Below are positions 1 to 7,823 of a DNA stretch of 64,000 nt, piece after piece. The notes under the pieces were generated by a model that ran no database searches, was not told where the DNA came from, and saw only the letters and a list, made by a program, of their open reading frames with translations. The stretch comes from Pleomorphomonas koreensis DSM 23070 (GTDB lineage Bacteria > Pseudomonadota > Alphaproteobacteria > Rhizobiales > Pleomorphomonadaceae), in contig NZ_AULH01000022.1 in the NCBI RefSeq assembly GCF_000425185.1, positions 1 through 64,000 of the forward strand, given 5' to 3'. The position numbers and the translations under genes are program-made. Position 1 is the first letter of the stretch, and every line of letters starts with the position of its first letter.

Positions 1-498
1 GGCGTCGAGGTTGGAGAGCGGCTCGTCGAACAGGAAGATCTTCGGCTCGCGCACGATGGCGCGGCCGATGGCGACGCGCTGGCGCTGGCCGCCGGAGAGC
101 TGGCCGGGCTTGCGGTCCAAGAGGTGCTCGATGTGCAGGATCTTGGCGGCCTTCTGCACCTTCTCGGCGATCTCGGCCTTGGAGAAGCCGGCGATCTCCA
201 GCGCGAAGGCCATGTTGGCGTAGACCGACTTGTGCGGATAGAGCGCGTAGGACTGGAACACCATGGCGATGCCGCGGTCCTTGGGGGCGATGTCGTTGCA
301 CACCTTGTCGTCGATCAGGATCTCGCCGGAGGTGATCTCCTCCAGACCGGCGACCATCCTGAGCAGCGTCGACTTGCCGCAGCCCGACGGGCCGACGAAC
401 ACCACGAACTCGCCGTCGCCAATGTCCAGATCGACGCCCTTGATGATCTCAACCCGTCCGAAGCTCTTGCGCACATCGCGCATCGTGAGACTGGCCAT
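1..498 (-). CDS. aglK: Alpha-glucoside ABC transporter ATP-binding protein (partial)
   Basis: ATPase subunit of a CUT1-type sugar importer that powers uptake through AglF/AglG. Only the N-terminal 166 residues are present; the C-terminal part runs off the left edge of the window. Seen: Walker [10 protein letters not shown] at residues 36-44, the Q-loop in [10 protein letters not shown] near 80-89, the signature LSGGQ at 134-138 and Walker B FLFDEP ending at 160. The FQSYALYPH motif is typical of the MalK/UgpC/AglK group. ATG at 498 follows AAGGGAGTACCGC, a good ribosome site. It lies 86 bases downstream of aglG in the same direction, so it closes the agl operon as seen here. MsmK/UgpC-type naming would fit equally from sequence alone; the operon gives the agl assignment. 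Confidence 0.9.
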   Translation of the reverse strand, partial: MASLTMRDVRKSFGRVEIIKGVDLDIGDGEFVVFVGPSGCGKSTLLRMVAGLEEITSGEILIDDKVCNDIAPKDRGIAMVFQSYALYPHKSVYANMAFALEIAGFSKAEIAEKVQKAAKILHIEHLLDRKPGQLSGGQRQRVAIGRAIVREPKIFLFDEPLSNLDA

Positions 499-584
499 GC
501 GGTACTCCCTTGTTTCCCTTGGCCCCGGCGGGTTCCGTCTTGCCGGAACCGCACGCGCGGGGCTGCTGTCCTTGTTTCAGCCGT

Positions 585-1679
585 TCACTTCACCGAGCCG
601 GCCGTCAGGCCGCGGACGAAGTAGCGCTGGAGCGAGAAGAAGATGATCAGCGGCAGGATCATCGACACGAAGCCGCCGGCCGTCAGCAGATGCCAGTCGG
701 AGCCGCGCGAGCCCACCATGTCGGCGAGCCGCATGGTCAGCACCTGGACGCCCGGCACGTTGCCGATGAAGATTAACGCCACCAGATAGTCGTTCCAGAC
801 CCAAAGGAACTGGAAGATGGCGAACGAGGCGAGCGCCGGCGTCGACAGCGGCAACACCAGCCGCCAGAAGATCTTGAAGTGCGACGCACCGTCGACGATC
901 GCCGCCTCCATGATCTCGCGCGGCAGCGTCGAGATATAGTTGTAGAGGAGGAATACCGCGAGCGGCAGACCGAAGCCGGTATGCGCCAGCCAGACCGCCA
1001 TGTAGGTGCCGTTCAGCCTCAGGTGCACATAGTCGGTGAGCACCGGCACCAGCGCGATCTGCAGGGGCACCACCAGGAGCGCCACCATCAGTGCGAACAC
1101 CATCTTGCGGCCGGGGAAGCGCATCCAGGCGAAGCCGTAGGCGGCGAAGGCGGCCATCAGGATCGGAATGACCACGGCCGGGAAGGTGACCGCCATCGAG
1201 TTGATGAAGGCATCGGCCATGTCCTCGCCCTTGCGGGCGGCTTCCTCCTGATTGTTGGCGATGGTGACGTTCTTGCCGGCCAGCACGTCGTGGTAGTTCT
1301 GGAGCGTGGTGGCGGGCGCGCCGCTCCACTCCTTCTCCTGCACCTGCACGGTGCCGGCGCGCTTGTTGCCGATCCAGACGACGCGCTTGTCGCCGTCGGC
1401 CGATTCGACGCCCTTGCGCAGCTCCTCGAAGGTGCCGGTGGCGCCCTCGAAGGTCATGACGCCGTTGCGGTCGATCGACGGATCGGGCGTGAACTGCTCG
1501 GTGGTCACCCAGACCTTGTGCGGGATGATCGTCCACCAGCCCGACGACATGATCTCGTCGCGCGGCCGGAAGGAGGAGACGAACAGGCCGAGCGTCGGGA
1601 TCAGCCACAAGAGGCAGATGACCACCAGCGTGACGTTGACGAAGACGCGCGGGAAGGGGTTGCCCTTTGACTTGGCCAT
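585..1679 (-). CDS. aglG: Alpha-glucoside ABC transporter permease AglG
   Basis: Inner-membrane permease of the alpha-glucoside importer, 364 residues. The N-terminal membrane segment (about 13-35) is followed by a long hydrophilic periplasmic loop of more than 100 residues before the next helix near 150. This large loop is what AglG proteins have compared with ordinary MalG permeases. The EAAxxDGA cytoplasmic loop (EAAIVDGASHFKIFW) that docks on the ATPase is present at about residues 249-263. The start ATG at 1679 overlaps the aglF stop by one base (TGATG) with GGGAGA upstream, so the two are translationally coupled. The next gene downstream is aglK; the alpha-glucosidase gene aglA that sits between them in Sinorhizobium is absent. 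Confidence 0.9.
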   Translation of the reverse strand: MAKSKGNPFPRVFVNVTLVVICLLWLIPTLGLFVSSFRPRDEIMSSGWWTIIPHKVWVTTEQFTPDPSIDRNGVMTFEGATGTFEELRKGVESADGDKRVVWIGNKRAGTVQVQEKEWSGAPATTLQNYHDVLAGKNVTIANNQEEAARKGEDMADAFINSMAVTFPAVVIPILMAAFAAYGFAWMRFPGRKMVFALMVALLVVPLQIALVPVLTDYVHLRLNGTYMAVWLAHTGFGLPLAVFLLYNYISTLPREIMEAAIVDGASHFKIFWRLVLPLSTPALASFAIFQFLWVWNDYLVALIFIGNVPGVQVLTMRLADMVGSRGSDWHLLTAGGFVSMILPLIIFFSLQRYFVRGLTAGSVK

Positions 1680-2797
1680 CACAGGGTCTCCCTCTTGTTG
1701 AACTGGCGCAGGTTGTAGACCATCACCGGAATGACGGTCAGCAGCAGGACGATGGCGATCGCCGAGCCGAGGCCGAAATTGCGGTTGACGAAATACTGGT
1801 TGTAGAACTGGGTGGCGATGACGTCGGTGCCGAACTGGCCGCCGGTCATCACCAGCACCACGTCGAAGATCTTCAGCGTGAAGATGATGACGGTGGCCGA
1901 CACCGTGACGACGGTGCCCATGATCGAGGGAATGATGATCGAGAAGAAGATCTTGAACTCGCCGGCGCCGTCGACGCGGGCCGCCTCGATGATGTCGGTC
2001 GGCACCGACTTGATGGCCGCCGAGAACAGCACCATGGCGTAGCCGGTCTGCATCCAGACGACGATGACGATCAGAAACAGATTGTTCCACGGTTGCAGCA
2101 TGGCGATCCAGGCCTGCGGCTCGCCGCCGAAGGCGACGACGATGGCATTCAGCAGGCCGATCTGCACGTCGCTCGGATCGCGGACGGCATAGATGAACTT
2201 CCAGATGACGCCGGCGCCGACCAGCGAGATGGCCATCGGCATGAAGATGATCGCCTTGGCGAGGTTCTCGAACTTGCTGCGGTCGGCCAGCGCGGCCACG
2301 AGGAGGCCGAAGATGATGGTGAAGCTGGCGCCAAACACGATCCACAGCACGTTGTTGCGGAAGGTCACCAGCATGAACGGTTCGGTGAATACCGTGATGT
2401 AGTTGGCGAGCCCGACGAAGTTGCTGCCGTCGCGGTCGAACAGGCTGGCGATGAAGGTGCGCACCGCCGGCAGGGCCAGGAAGTAGACGACGAAGGCGAT
2501 GGCCGGCAGCACGAAGACGATCGGCGTCAGGCGCCGCTGCCAGGCAGACGGCGTGAACTCGACCAACTGGTTGGCGATCAGGTAGAGGATCGCCATGCCG
2601 CCGCCGCCCCAGACCATGGCGAACAGGGCCACCACCAGCTTGGGCGCCTGGCTGTCGCGCAGCGCGAAGAAGCCCTCGAACAGGACGACGGCCGCGATGA
2701 TGCCGCTCAGGAGGGTGAAGAGGGCGCGGTTTCGCCGTCGGCGGGCGCGCGCAAGCTCGGCGGACCGCTCGTCCGCGTCGGGATTGAGAAGCGTCAT
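1679..2797 (-). CDS. aglF: Alpha-glucoside ABC transporter permease AglF
   Basis: First inner-membrane permease of the agl importer, 372 residues. Two hydrophobic segments lie in the first 80 residues, then the binding-protein-dependent permease core with the EAAxxDGA loop (EAARVDGAGEFKIFF, about residues 277-291). The C-terminal helix is followed by NLRQFNKRE. The extra N-terminal helices, compared with plain MalF-like permeases, fit the AglF group. The start ATG at 2797 is preceded by GGGGGA. It is coupled to aglG by a one-base stop/start overlap and separated from aglE by 345 bases that contain a strong stem-loop, which may lower expression relative to the binding protein. Confidence 0.9.
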   Translation of the reverse strand: MTLLNPDADERSAELARARRRRNRALFTLLSGIIAAVVLFEGFFALRDSQAPKLVVALFAMVWGGGGMAILYLIANQLVEFTPSAWQRRLTPIVFVLPAIAFVVYFLALPAVRTFIASLFDRDGSNFVGLANYITVFTEPFMLVTFRNNVLWIVFGASFTIIFGLLVAALADRSKFENLAKAIIFMPMAISLVGAGVIWKFIYAVRDPSDVQIGLLNAIVVAFGGEPQAWIAMLQPWNNLFLIVIVVWMQTGYAMVLFSAAIKSVPTDIIEAARVDGAGEFKIFFSIIIPSIMGTVVTVSATVIIFTLKIFDVVLVMTGGQFGTDVIATQFYNQYFVNRNFGLGSAIAIVLLLTVIPVMVYNLRQFNKRETL

Positions 2798-3142
2798 GTC
2801 TGTCCCCCGGAGCGCGACCCCATGGCGGCCGGCTCGTCCTTATGCACAGCGGCGAGTGAGAAACCGGGCAGTCCGACCGGGCCTTCCCAGCCCAGCGTCG
2901 ACCCGATCGGCGGATTCAGGCGAGGCGTCCGGCGTTGCGGCCGGCGCTGCGCGGGTCGGAGAGCATCGCTCCACCCGGCGAATCCGCGTGAAAGGTCGGT
3001 TTGGATGAAGACGCTTTTGCCAAGCATCACCATGGTCCGCCCCGCCTTTTTTGGGTCGCGGCCCCCGCTCGGGCGGGGGCGCGCTTGTCGTAAGTCTTAA
3101 CCGAAAGTCAACGACGTTGGCCAGTCGGATTAAGTCGAGGAC
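2798..3142. other. Intergenic region between aglE and aglF
   Basis: 345 bases without a convincing gene, although both flanking genes are read on the minus strand. The only clear structure is the GC stem-loop at 3061-3080. Short open frames here have no ribosome site or recognisable product. I see no second promoter of good quality, so aglFGK are probably transcribed by read-through from aglE. Confidence 0.5.
3061..3080 (-). terminator. Stem-loop after the aglE binding-protein gene
   Basis: A perfect 8-bp stem (GCCCCCGC / GCGGGGGC) with a TCGG loop, 62 bases after the aglE stop. No T-run follows on the minus strand, so it looks like a transcript-stabilising or partly terminating hairpin rather than a full terminator. 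Hairpins in this position commonly make the binding protein more abundant than the permeases; that role is inferred here. Confidence 0.45.
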
Positions 3143-4468
3143 TTACTTCTTCGGCCAGGAGGCGTCGATGTCCTTGAGGGCGGTGTCGAGGTCGGTGGTA
3201 CCGGACACCCAGGCGGTCATCTGCTTCCAGAACGAACCGGCGCCGACTTCGCCCGGCATCAGGTCCGAACCGTCGAAGCGGACGGCGGTGGCGCCGGCCA
3301 GGATCTCGGCGACGCCCTTGTCGACGTCGTTCTTGTACCAGGCGAGATCGGCGTCCTTCTGCGGCGCGATGGCGCCGCCGACGGCGAGCCAGGCCTTCAG
3401 ATGCTCGGCCTTGGCGAAGTACTGCATGACGGCGCGGACTTCCGGACGGTCGTTGAAGGCGCCCCAGATGTCGCCACCGACTTCAACCGGCTTGCCATAG
3501 GCGGGGTCGATGCCCGGCAGGTAGAAGAAGGAGTAGTCGACGCCGGCCTTGGCCTTCTCCGGGAAGAAGGCGGTGATGAAGTTGCCCTGCTTGTGCAGCC
3601 AGCACTTCGGCGGATCGGAGAACATGTTGACCGGCGAATCGCCGAAGCTGGTCGACACGATGCCCTTGCGGCCGCCGTAGACATACTTCTCGTCGAGCCA
3701 GATCTTGCCGATCAGCTCGGCGGCATGCTTCACCTCGGGCGAGGAGAACGGCAGCTTGCCCTCGGTCCAGGCATCATAGTTCTCGAGCGAGGTCGTGCGC
3801 AGCATGAACTCCTCGAGCCAGTCGGTGGCCGGCCAGCCCGTGGCGGCACCCGACTCGATGCCGACGCACCACGGCGTATCGCCGTCGGCGACGATCTGGT
3901 CCTGCAGGGCCTCGAGTTCGGCCCAGGTCGTCGGCACCTTGTAGCCGGCGGCGTCGAAGGCCTTCTTCGGATACCAGACCAGGCTCTTGACGTTGACGCG
4001 CTCCCACACGCCGTAGAGACCGGGGTTGCCGTCCTTGCCGGGCTTGGTGGCCATGTCCACCCAGCTCGGGATGTACTGCTGGAGGTAGTAGTCCTTGTTG
4101 GCGCTGAGGTCGACCAGCTTGCCGGACTTGGCGAAGTTGGCCAGCAGGCCGGGCTGCGGGAAGTCGGCGATGTCGGGCGGGTTGCCGGCGTCGGAACGCG
4201 TGGCGATCGTCGCCTCGAACTGCTTCGAGCCCTCGTACTGGATGTCGATGCCGGTGGCTTCCTCGAAGGCCTTGACCGTGTCGTTGAAGCGGACTTCGTC
4301 GCCGGCGGTGAACGGACCGAAGGCGGTGACCTTGGTGCCCTTGAACTTGCCGGCGAAGGCGTCGGCCAGCTCGGCCGGCATGTTGTCGGCCGCGGCGGCG
4401 GCCGTGACAGCGGCGAAAGCGACGAAAGCCGACGCCATCAGGCAGGCGTTAAGCGATTTCAATTTCAT
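3143..4468 (-). CDS. aglE: Alpha-glucoside ABC transporter substrate-binding protein AglE
   Basis: Periplasmic binding protein (family 1, MalE-like) of the alpha-glucoside importer, 441 residues. The N-terminus is a Sec signal peptide: MKLKSL, then a hydrophobic alanine-rich core ending near AAAADN (about residue 27). The body has the extracellular-solute-binding pattern, with repeated Trp residues (WYPKKAFDAAGY, TTWAELEAL) typical of carbohydrate-binding members. ATG at 4468 is chosen because it follows GGGAGGTTTGC, starts exactly at a signal peptide, and discards 22 poor upstream residues. It lies 91 bases downstream of aglR and is the first structural gene of the operon. The AglE name rests on the aglF/aglG context; substrate specificity (sucrose, maltose, trehalose) cannot be read from sequence. 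Confidence 0.9.
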   Translation of the reverse strand: MKLKSLNACLMASAFVAFAAVTAAAAADNMPAELADAFAGKFKGTKVTAFGPFTAGDEVRFNDTVKAFEEATGIDIQYEGSKQFEATIATRSDAGNPPDIADFPQPGLLANFAKSGKLVDLSANKDYYLQQYIPSWVDMATKPGKDGNPGLYGVWERVNVKSLVWYPKKAFDAAGYKVPTTWAELEALQDQIVADGDTPWCVGIESGAATGWPATDWLEEFMLRTTSLENYDAWTEGKLPFSSPEVKHAAELIGKIWLDEKYVYGGRKGIVSTSFGDSPVNMFSDPPKCWLHKQGNFITAFFPEKAKAGVDYSFFYLPGIDPAYGKPVEVGGDIWGAFNDRPEVRAVMQYFAKAEHLKAWLAVGGAIAPQKDADLAWYKNDVDKGVAEILAGATAVRFDGSDLMPGEVGAGSFWKQMTAWVSGTTDLDTALKDIDASWPKK

Positions 4469-4503
4469 GCAAACCTCCCAAAAATCGGGTCTTCCTAAAG
4501 AAC

Positions 4504-4524
4504 GATCGCGCACCTCGCGCGATC
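4504..4524 (-). terminator. Stem-loop between aglR and aglE
   Basis: 8-bp perfect stem GATCGCGC / GCGCGATC with a 5-base loop. On the minus strand it is followed by GTTCTTTAGG, a short T-rich stretch. It sits 36 bases after the aglR stop and 36 before the aglE start. It could be a weak terminator or attenuator separating the regulator from the highly expressed binding protein. Confidence 0.45.
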
Positions 4525-4559
4525 TTGACGCCACCGCTCGACGGAAAGCGGCGGCATCA

Positions 4560-5573
4560 TCAGCGTGGCGGAGCAGTCGTCCGGCGCACGATGAGCTCGA
4601 CGGGCAGCGTGTCGCAGAGCGGCGCCCGCTCGGGAGACTGCAATCTCCCGAGCAGGGCTTCGACGCTGCGGCGCCCGGATTCGAAAAGGAGCTGGCGGAC
4701 CGTCGTCAGCCCCAGGAAATCGGCGGTCTCGATGTCGTCATAGCCGACCACCGACAGGTCGCCGGGCACATCAAGGCCAAGGTCTCCGGCCGCCTCGATG
4801 ACTCCCAGGGCCTGCGTGTCGTTGGAAGCGAAGATCGCCGTCGGCCGGCCGGCGGAGGCCAGCATGCGGCGGGCGAGTTCGCGCGCCACCTCACGGCCGA
4901 AGCGGCCGTCGAGATGGTGCTCCGGCCGGACCGGAAGGCCGGCGCCGATCAGCGCGCGCCGATAGCCCTCGAAGCGATCCTCGCCGGCGGTGAAGTTGAA
5001 GCCGGCGACCGGCAGGTCGCCGATATAGCCGATGCCGCGGTGGCCGAGATCGATCAGATGCTGCGTCGCCAGGCGGCCGCCCTGAATATCGTTGATAACG
5101 ATACGATCGAACGGCTCGCAAACGGGATTGCCGACGTCGGCGAAAACAACCGGAACGGCAGACCGCTGGAAGCGGGCGACGTCCGACGCCGAAGGGGGCA
5201 GGGAAATGATGATGACGCCGTCCACCCGGCGCGGATCGGGCACGGTGCGGAAGTAGCGGTCGCGCTTCTCGACGGCGTCGACATTATAGATGACGAGGTC
5301 GTAGCCATTGGCCGACGTCGTCTCCTCAATGCCGTGCAGCCGCTCGACGAAGGCCGATCGCGTGAAGAAAGGCGCAATGACCGCAATGCTTTGCGTCTTG
5401 CCCATCGACAGGCCGCGGGCGGCGAGGCTCGGTACGTAGTTGAGCTCGCGCACCGCGCCCAGCACCTTGGCCCGTGTCGTCTCGGACACGCGCGGGTGAT
5501 CATTCAGCACCCGCGAGACGGTGCCGAGGCCGACGCCTGCTCTCTCCGCTATGTCCTTAATGGTCGGGTGCAT
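4560..5573 (-). CDS. aglR: LacI-family regulator of the agl operon
   Basis: Transcriptional repressor with an N-terminal LacI helix-turn-helix (TIKDIAERAGVGLGTVSRVLN, from residue 3), the hinge LNYVPSLAARGL, and a C-terminal periplasmic-binding-protein-like sugar sensor (VDGVIIISL, FASNDTQALGV, VVGYDDIE). With the start at 5573 it has 337 residues, normal for the family. I chose this ATG because the HTH of LacI proteins begins within a few residues of the start; the longer frame upstream adds about 50 unconserved residues and runs over a LacI-type operator. ATG at 5585 is the alternative. It lies upstream of aglE on the same strand, as in rhizobial agl loci, so it probably represses the operon and itself until an alpha-glucoside binds. 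Confidence 0.88.
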   Translation of the reverse strand: MHPTIKDIAERAGVGLGTVSRVLNDHPRVSETTRAKVLGAVRELNYVPSLAARGLSMGKTQSIAVIAPFFTRSAFVERLHGIEETTSANGYDLVIYNVDAVEKRDRYFRTVPDPRRVDGVIIISLPPSASDVARFQRSAVPVVFADVGNPVCEPFDRIVINDIQGGRLATQHLIDLGHRGIGYIGDLPVAGFNFTAGEDRFEGYRRALIGAGLPVRPEHHLDGRFGREVARELARRMLASAGRPTAIFASNDTQALGVIEAAGDLGLDVPGDLSVVGYDDIETADFLGLTTVRQLLFESGRRSVEALLGRLQSPERAPLCDTLPVELIVRRTTAPPR

Positions 5574-5589
5574 GTGGGCGAACATCGTG

Positions 5590-5603
5590 TGGAAGCGTTT
5601 CCA
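5590..5603. promoter_or_regulatory. LacI-type operator upstream of aglR
   Basis: TGGAAGCGTTTCCA, an almost perfect palindrome with the central CG and flanking AA/TT expected of LacI/GalR-family operators. It ends 16 bases before the preferred aglR start, a position suited to autoregulation. Binding by AglR is inferred. Confidence 0.55.
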
Positions 5604-5837
5604 TGGAGTATCACAGGCGAGTTCGTTGAGCAATAGTCGCATCTTCGACTTATGTCCAAGGGGGCGTTGGCGGGGCTGTGCGGTCTCCTGACGGTGGTCC
5701 ATTGAAAACGCGACATTCTTCGGTGAAGCCACCGAAAACGATACGACTAAAGGTCTAGGCCCATTCCGGGGTCGGATGCAAGCTCACCTTGGGTTATTAC
5801 GTAGTGGCCGCCGAGGCCGACCGCTGTCGAAGCCCGA

Positions 5838-5853
5838 TTCAAAGCGCTTTCAA
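5838..5853. promoter_or_regulatory. Second LacI-type operator candidate
   Basis: TTCAAAGCGCTTTCAA contains a perfect 10-bp palindrome AAAGCGCTTT and differs from the TTGAAAGC/GCTTTCAA pattern by one base. It is about 250 bases upstream of the first operator, compatible with DNA looping by a tetrameric LacI-type protein (inferred). Confidence 0.45.
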
Positions 5854-6614
5854 GGGGAAAGGAGCGATCGCTGGGCTGCCGTTGTCACGCTGTTGCGGAG
5901 GTTCTCGCCGGGATGAGGTCGTTTTTGACGATTTGAAACGTTGCAGGGACGTAACCGGGAGGGATGACGACGGTCGCTCGCCATTTTTCGAGCCGGAGAC
6001 GTCGCGGCGCCGGTCGCTGGCGTCCCGGACTCGACCCCGGCGGCGCCTCGGATTGGATCGCCACGGCTTTTCGCCTCATGGCGGCGCGCTGCCACCCGAA
6101 GCATGCGCTTTCCGGCCGCCGCTGGCGCGGACGGGGCGAAAGGACAATTGGTGGTAGAGTGGTTCGGTGATAGACAGGTTGTGGAATTGGTTGCCGAGGG
6201 TGATCCCCGGCTATCCGATGGCGGATGCGCCCGAGCCGATGCCCGGCGGGCGGTCCCCGGACGGTCGTGCATTGCTTCTCTATTCCTGTCGAACCATTCG
6301 GGAATCGGAACCGCCTACCGGGTGGACCTGACTGGCGGCGAGGGCGTCGGCCCTGAGACGGTTGTCCGGATGAGACGCCGGTTCGTCGATCGGACAGGCC
6401 TCGCGAGTGGCCTTGCGTGGGATGCGGCAAGCGGGTGGCCGTGGGAATGCCAACTGGTCAGGCGCCGCGATTGTCCGCACAATGATGTGGCTGCCGGCCG
6501 TCGGCCGCGGGCCTGTGCGGGGCGCCCGTCATGGCGGCGTCCGGCGGCTTGTGGCGGGGAGGGCGCGGCGCCTTTCGCGCGATGTCGGTATGCTGCAACG
6601 AGTGGAGGAACGTG

Positions 6615-7544
6615 GTGTTCAGCCAATTCAGACGCTCGCCGCGTCGTTCGGCCTGGAGCCGGGCGGACGCCGATCCGGACGATCTCCGGGAATACGATGC
6701 CTTCGGCCCCTGGCTGCTGCCGGTCAGTTCGGCGATCGACATGCCGCCCCGCTTCCGGTCGGCCTACGACGGGTTGAAGGGCGCCGACTACATCGTCAAG
6801 ATCCCGCGCCCGATAGACCGGCGCGAAGCCTGTCCGGGCGCCGACCTCTACGGCGCGGTGTTTGCCGCCGATGCCCACGGCTTCACCCTGCTGTCGGCGC
6901 CGGTCGACGCCGAGGGCTTCATGGCCCGCGAGGTCGCCTGGGACGATGTCGCCGCCGTCCGGGCCGGGCACAATCTGCTGCACGCCGATTTCGCGCTGCT
7001 CCTCAAGGAGGGCGACGCGCTGAGCGTCACCTACAATTCGGTCTCCGCCGACCTGATGGCGCGCGTTCTCGCCTTCGCCCGCCAGCGCATCGCCGGGCCG
7101 GACGAGTTCCGCTCGCCGCCGGGCGGCGAGGCGGAGGAGTTCGAGGGCTTCTTCTTCAACGCCATGCTGTCCGAGGAGCGGCGCGGCGGCCAGTTCATGC
7201 TGCCGATCTATTTCGATCCGCCGGGCCGGCCCTGCCGCAACGCCCAGAACCGCCGCCGCGTCACCACCGGCACGCTGATCCTGCTGTCGGGCGGCGAACT
7301 GGTGGTCATCGACCGCGACGCGCCGATGCGGCGGCGCTTCTTCGCGCACTACGCCTACCGCCGGACTTATATCTGCCTGCCGGCGGTGAACGCCTTCCGC
7401 CTGCTGCCGCCGCCGGAAAGCGTGCCCGGCCATTTCATGGTGCTGGAGCTGATCATCGACCAGCAGCGCATCGGCATTCCCTGCTTCCGCTCGCCCGATC
7501 GCGTCATCGATCTCCTGCGCCGGCGCGGCGTCGCCCGCCTTTAG
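6615..7544 (+). CDS. Uncharacterised conserved-looking protein
   Basis: A 309-residue protein I cannot assign to a named family. It has no signal peptide and no membrane segment. The N-terminal part contains YDAFGPWLLPV and the central part ADYIVKIPRPIDRR followed by ADLYGAVFAAD. The region from there to about residue 165 alternates short hydrophobic strands (FTLLSAPV, VAWDDVAAVRAG, FALLLKEGDALSVTYNS) and ends in a helix, resembling a small PH-like beta fold; this is a structural guess. The C-terminal half has VTTGTLILLSGGELVVIDRD and ends in a helix rich in Arg. GTG at 6615 is chosen because GGAGGAA lies just upstream at 6604-6610; ATG at 6582 is the alternative. It stands alone between two intergenic regions, so context gives no function. 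Confidence 0.7.
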   Translation: MFSQFRRSPRRSAWSRADADPDDLREYDAFGPWLLPVSSAIDMPPRFRSAYDGLKGADYIVKIPRPIDRREACPGADLYGAVFAADAHGFTLLSAPVDAEGFMAREVAWDDVAAVRAGHNLLHADFALLLKEGDALSVTYNSVSADLMARVLAFARQRIAGPDEFRSPPGGEAEEFEGFFFNAMLSEERRGGQFMLPIYFDPPGRPCRNAQNRRRVTTGTLILLSGGELVVIDRDAPMRRRFFAHYAYRRTYICLPAVNAFRLLPPPESVPGHFMVLELIIDQQRIGIPCFRSPDRVIDLLRRRGVARL

Positions 7545-7553
7545 GGCAGTTCC

Positions 7554-7642
7554 GGCAAAAGTCGGGAACCGGTTTTGCCTCCGGAGTTGCGCCATACAAA
7601 GAGAGAGCATGTCCGATCAATCGGCTTTCATCGGACATGCTC
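7554..7642. repeat. Rhizobial-type intergenic palindromic repeat (two stem-loops)
   Basis: Two inverted repeats side by side in the gap 7545-7823. The first is GGCAAAA (7554-7560) / TTTTGCC (7573-7579) around GGGAACCGG. The second is a perfect 13-bp pair, GAGCATGTCCGAT (7605-7617) and its complement (7630-7642), with a 12-base spacer. The AACCGGTTTT and GCATGTCCGA words are typical of dispersed RIME-like elements in Rhizobiales genomes; that family name is from memory and needs a search. Confidence 0.55.
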
Positions 7643-7823
7643 CGGAACCGGCGGGCGGAGCCGCCGGACGCGCGGCATTCCGCTCGTTTCCCCTTGCGCG
7701 CCGCCGGCAACCGGACTATAGCGGCGCCCTCCGGGCATCATCGCCCGGCTGAAGCTGGATTTGCCGCAATGAACGACAGCCTGATCGCAGACCTCGTTTT
7801 CCCTGCCATCAGGAATCGCATTC

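Larger units (their letters stand above)
5574..6614. other. Long non-coding region upstream of aglR
   Basis: About 1 kb with open frames on both strands, but none reads like a protein: compositions are dominated by Arg/Pro/Gly/Ser with no recognisable motif and no good ribosome site. It holds two LacI-type operator candidates (5590-5603 and 5838-5853) and a small inverted repeat TTCGGTG-AAGC-CACCGAA (5719-5736). The aglR promoter should lie between 5604 and about 5840 on the minus strand. I see nothing I can name between 5860 and 6600. Confidence 0.45.

Noticed and set aside
585-2345. Long minus-strand frame joining aglG with an upstream extension
   Set aside because: The part before position 1679 is aglF read in another frame; the real aglG start is the ATG at 1679 with its own ribosome site and one-base overlap.
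5885-6430. 181-codon minus-strand frame upstream of aglR
   Set aside because: Dominated by Arg/Pro/Gly/Ser with no recognisable motif or ribosome site.
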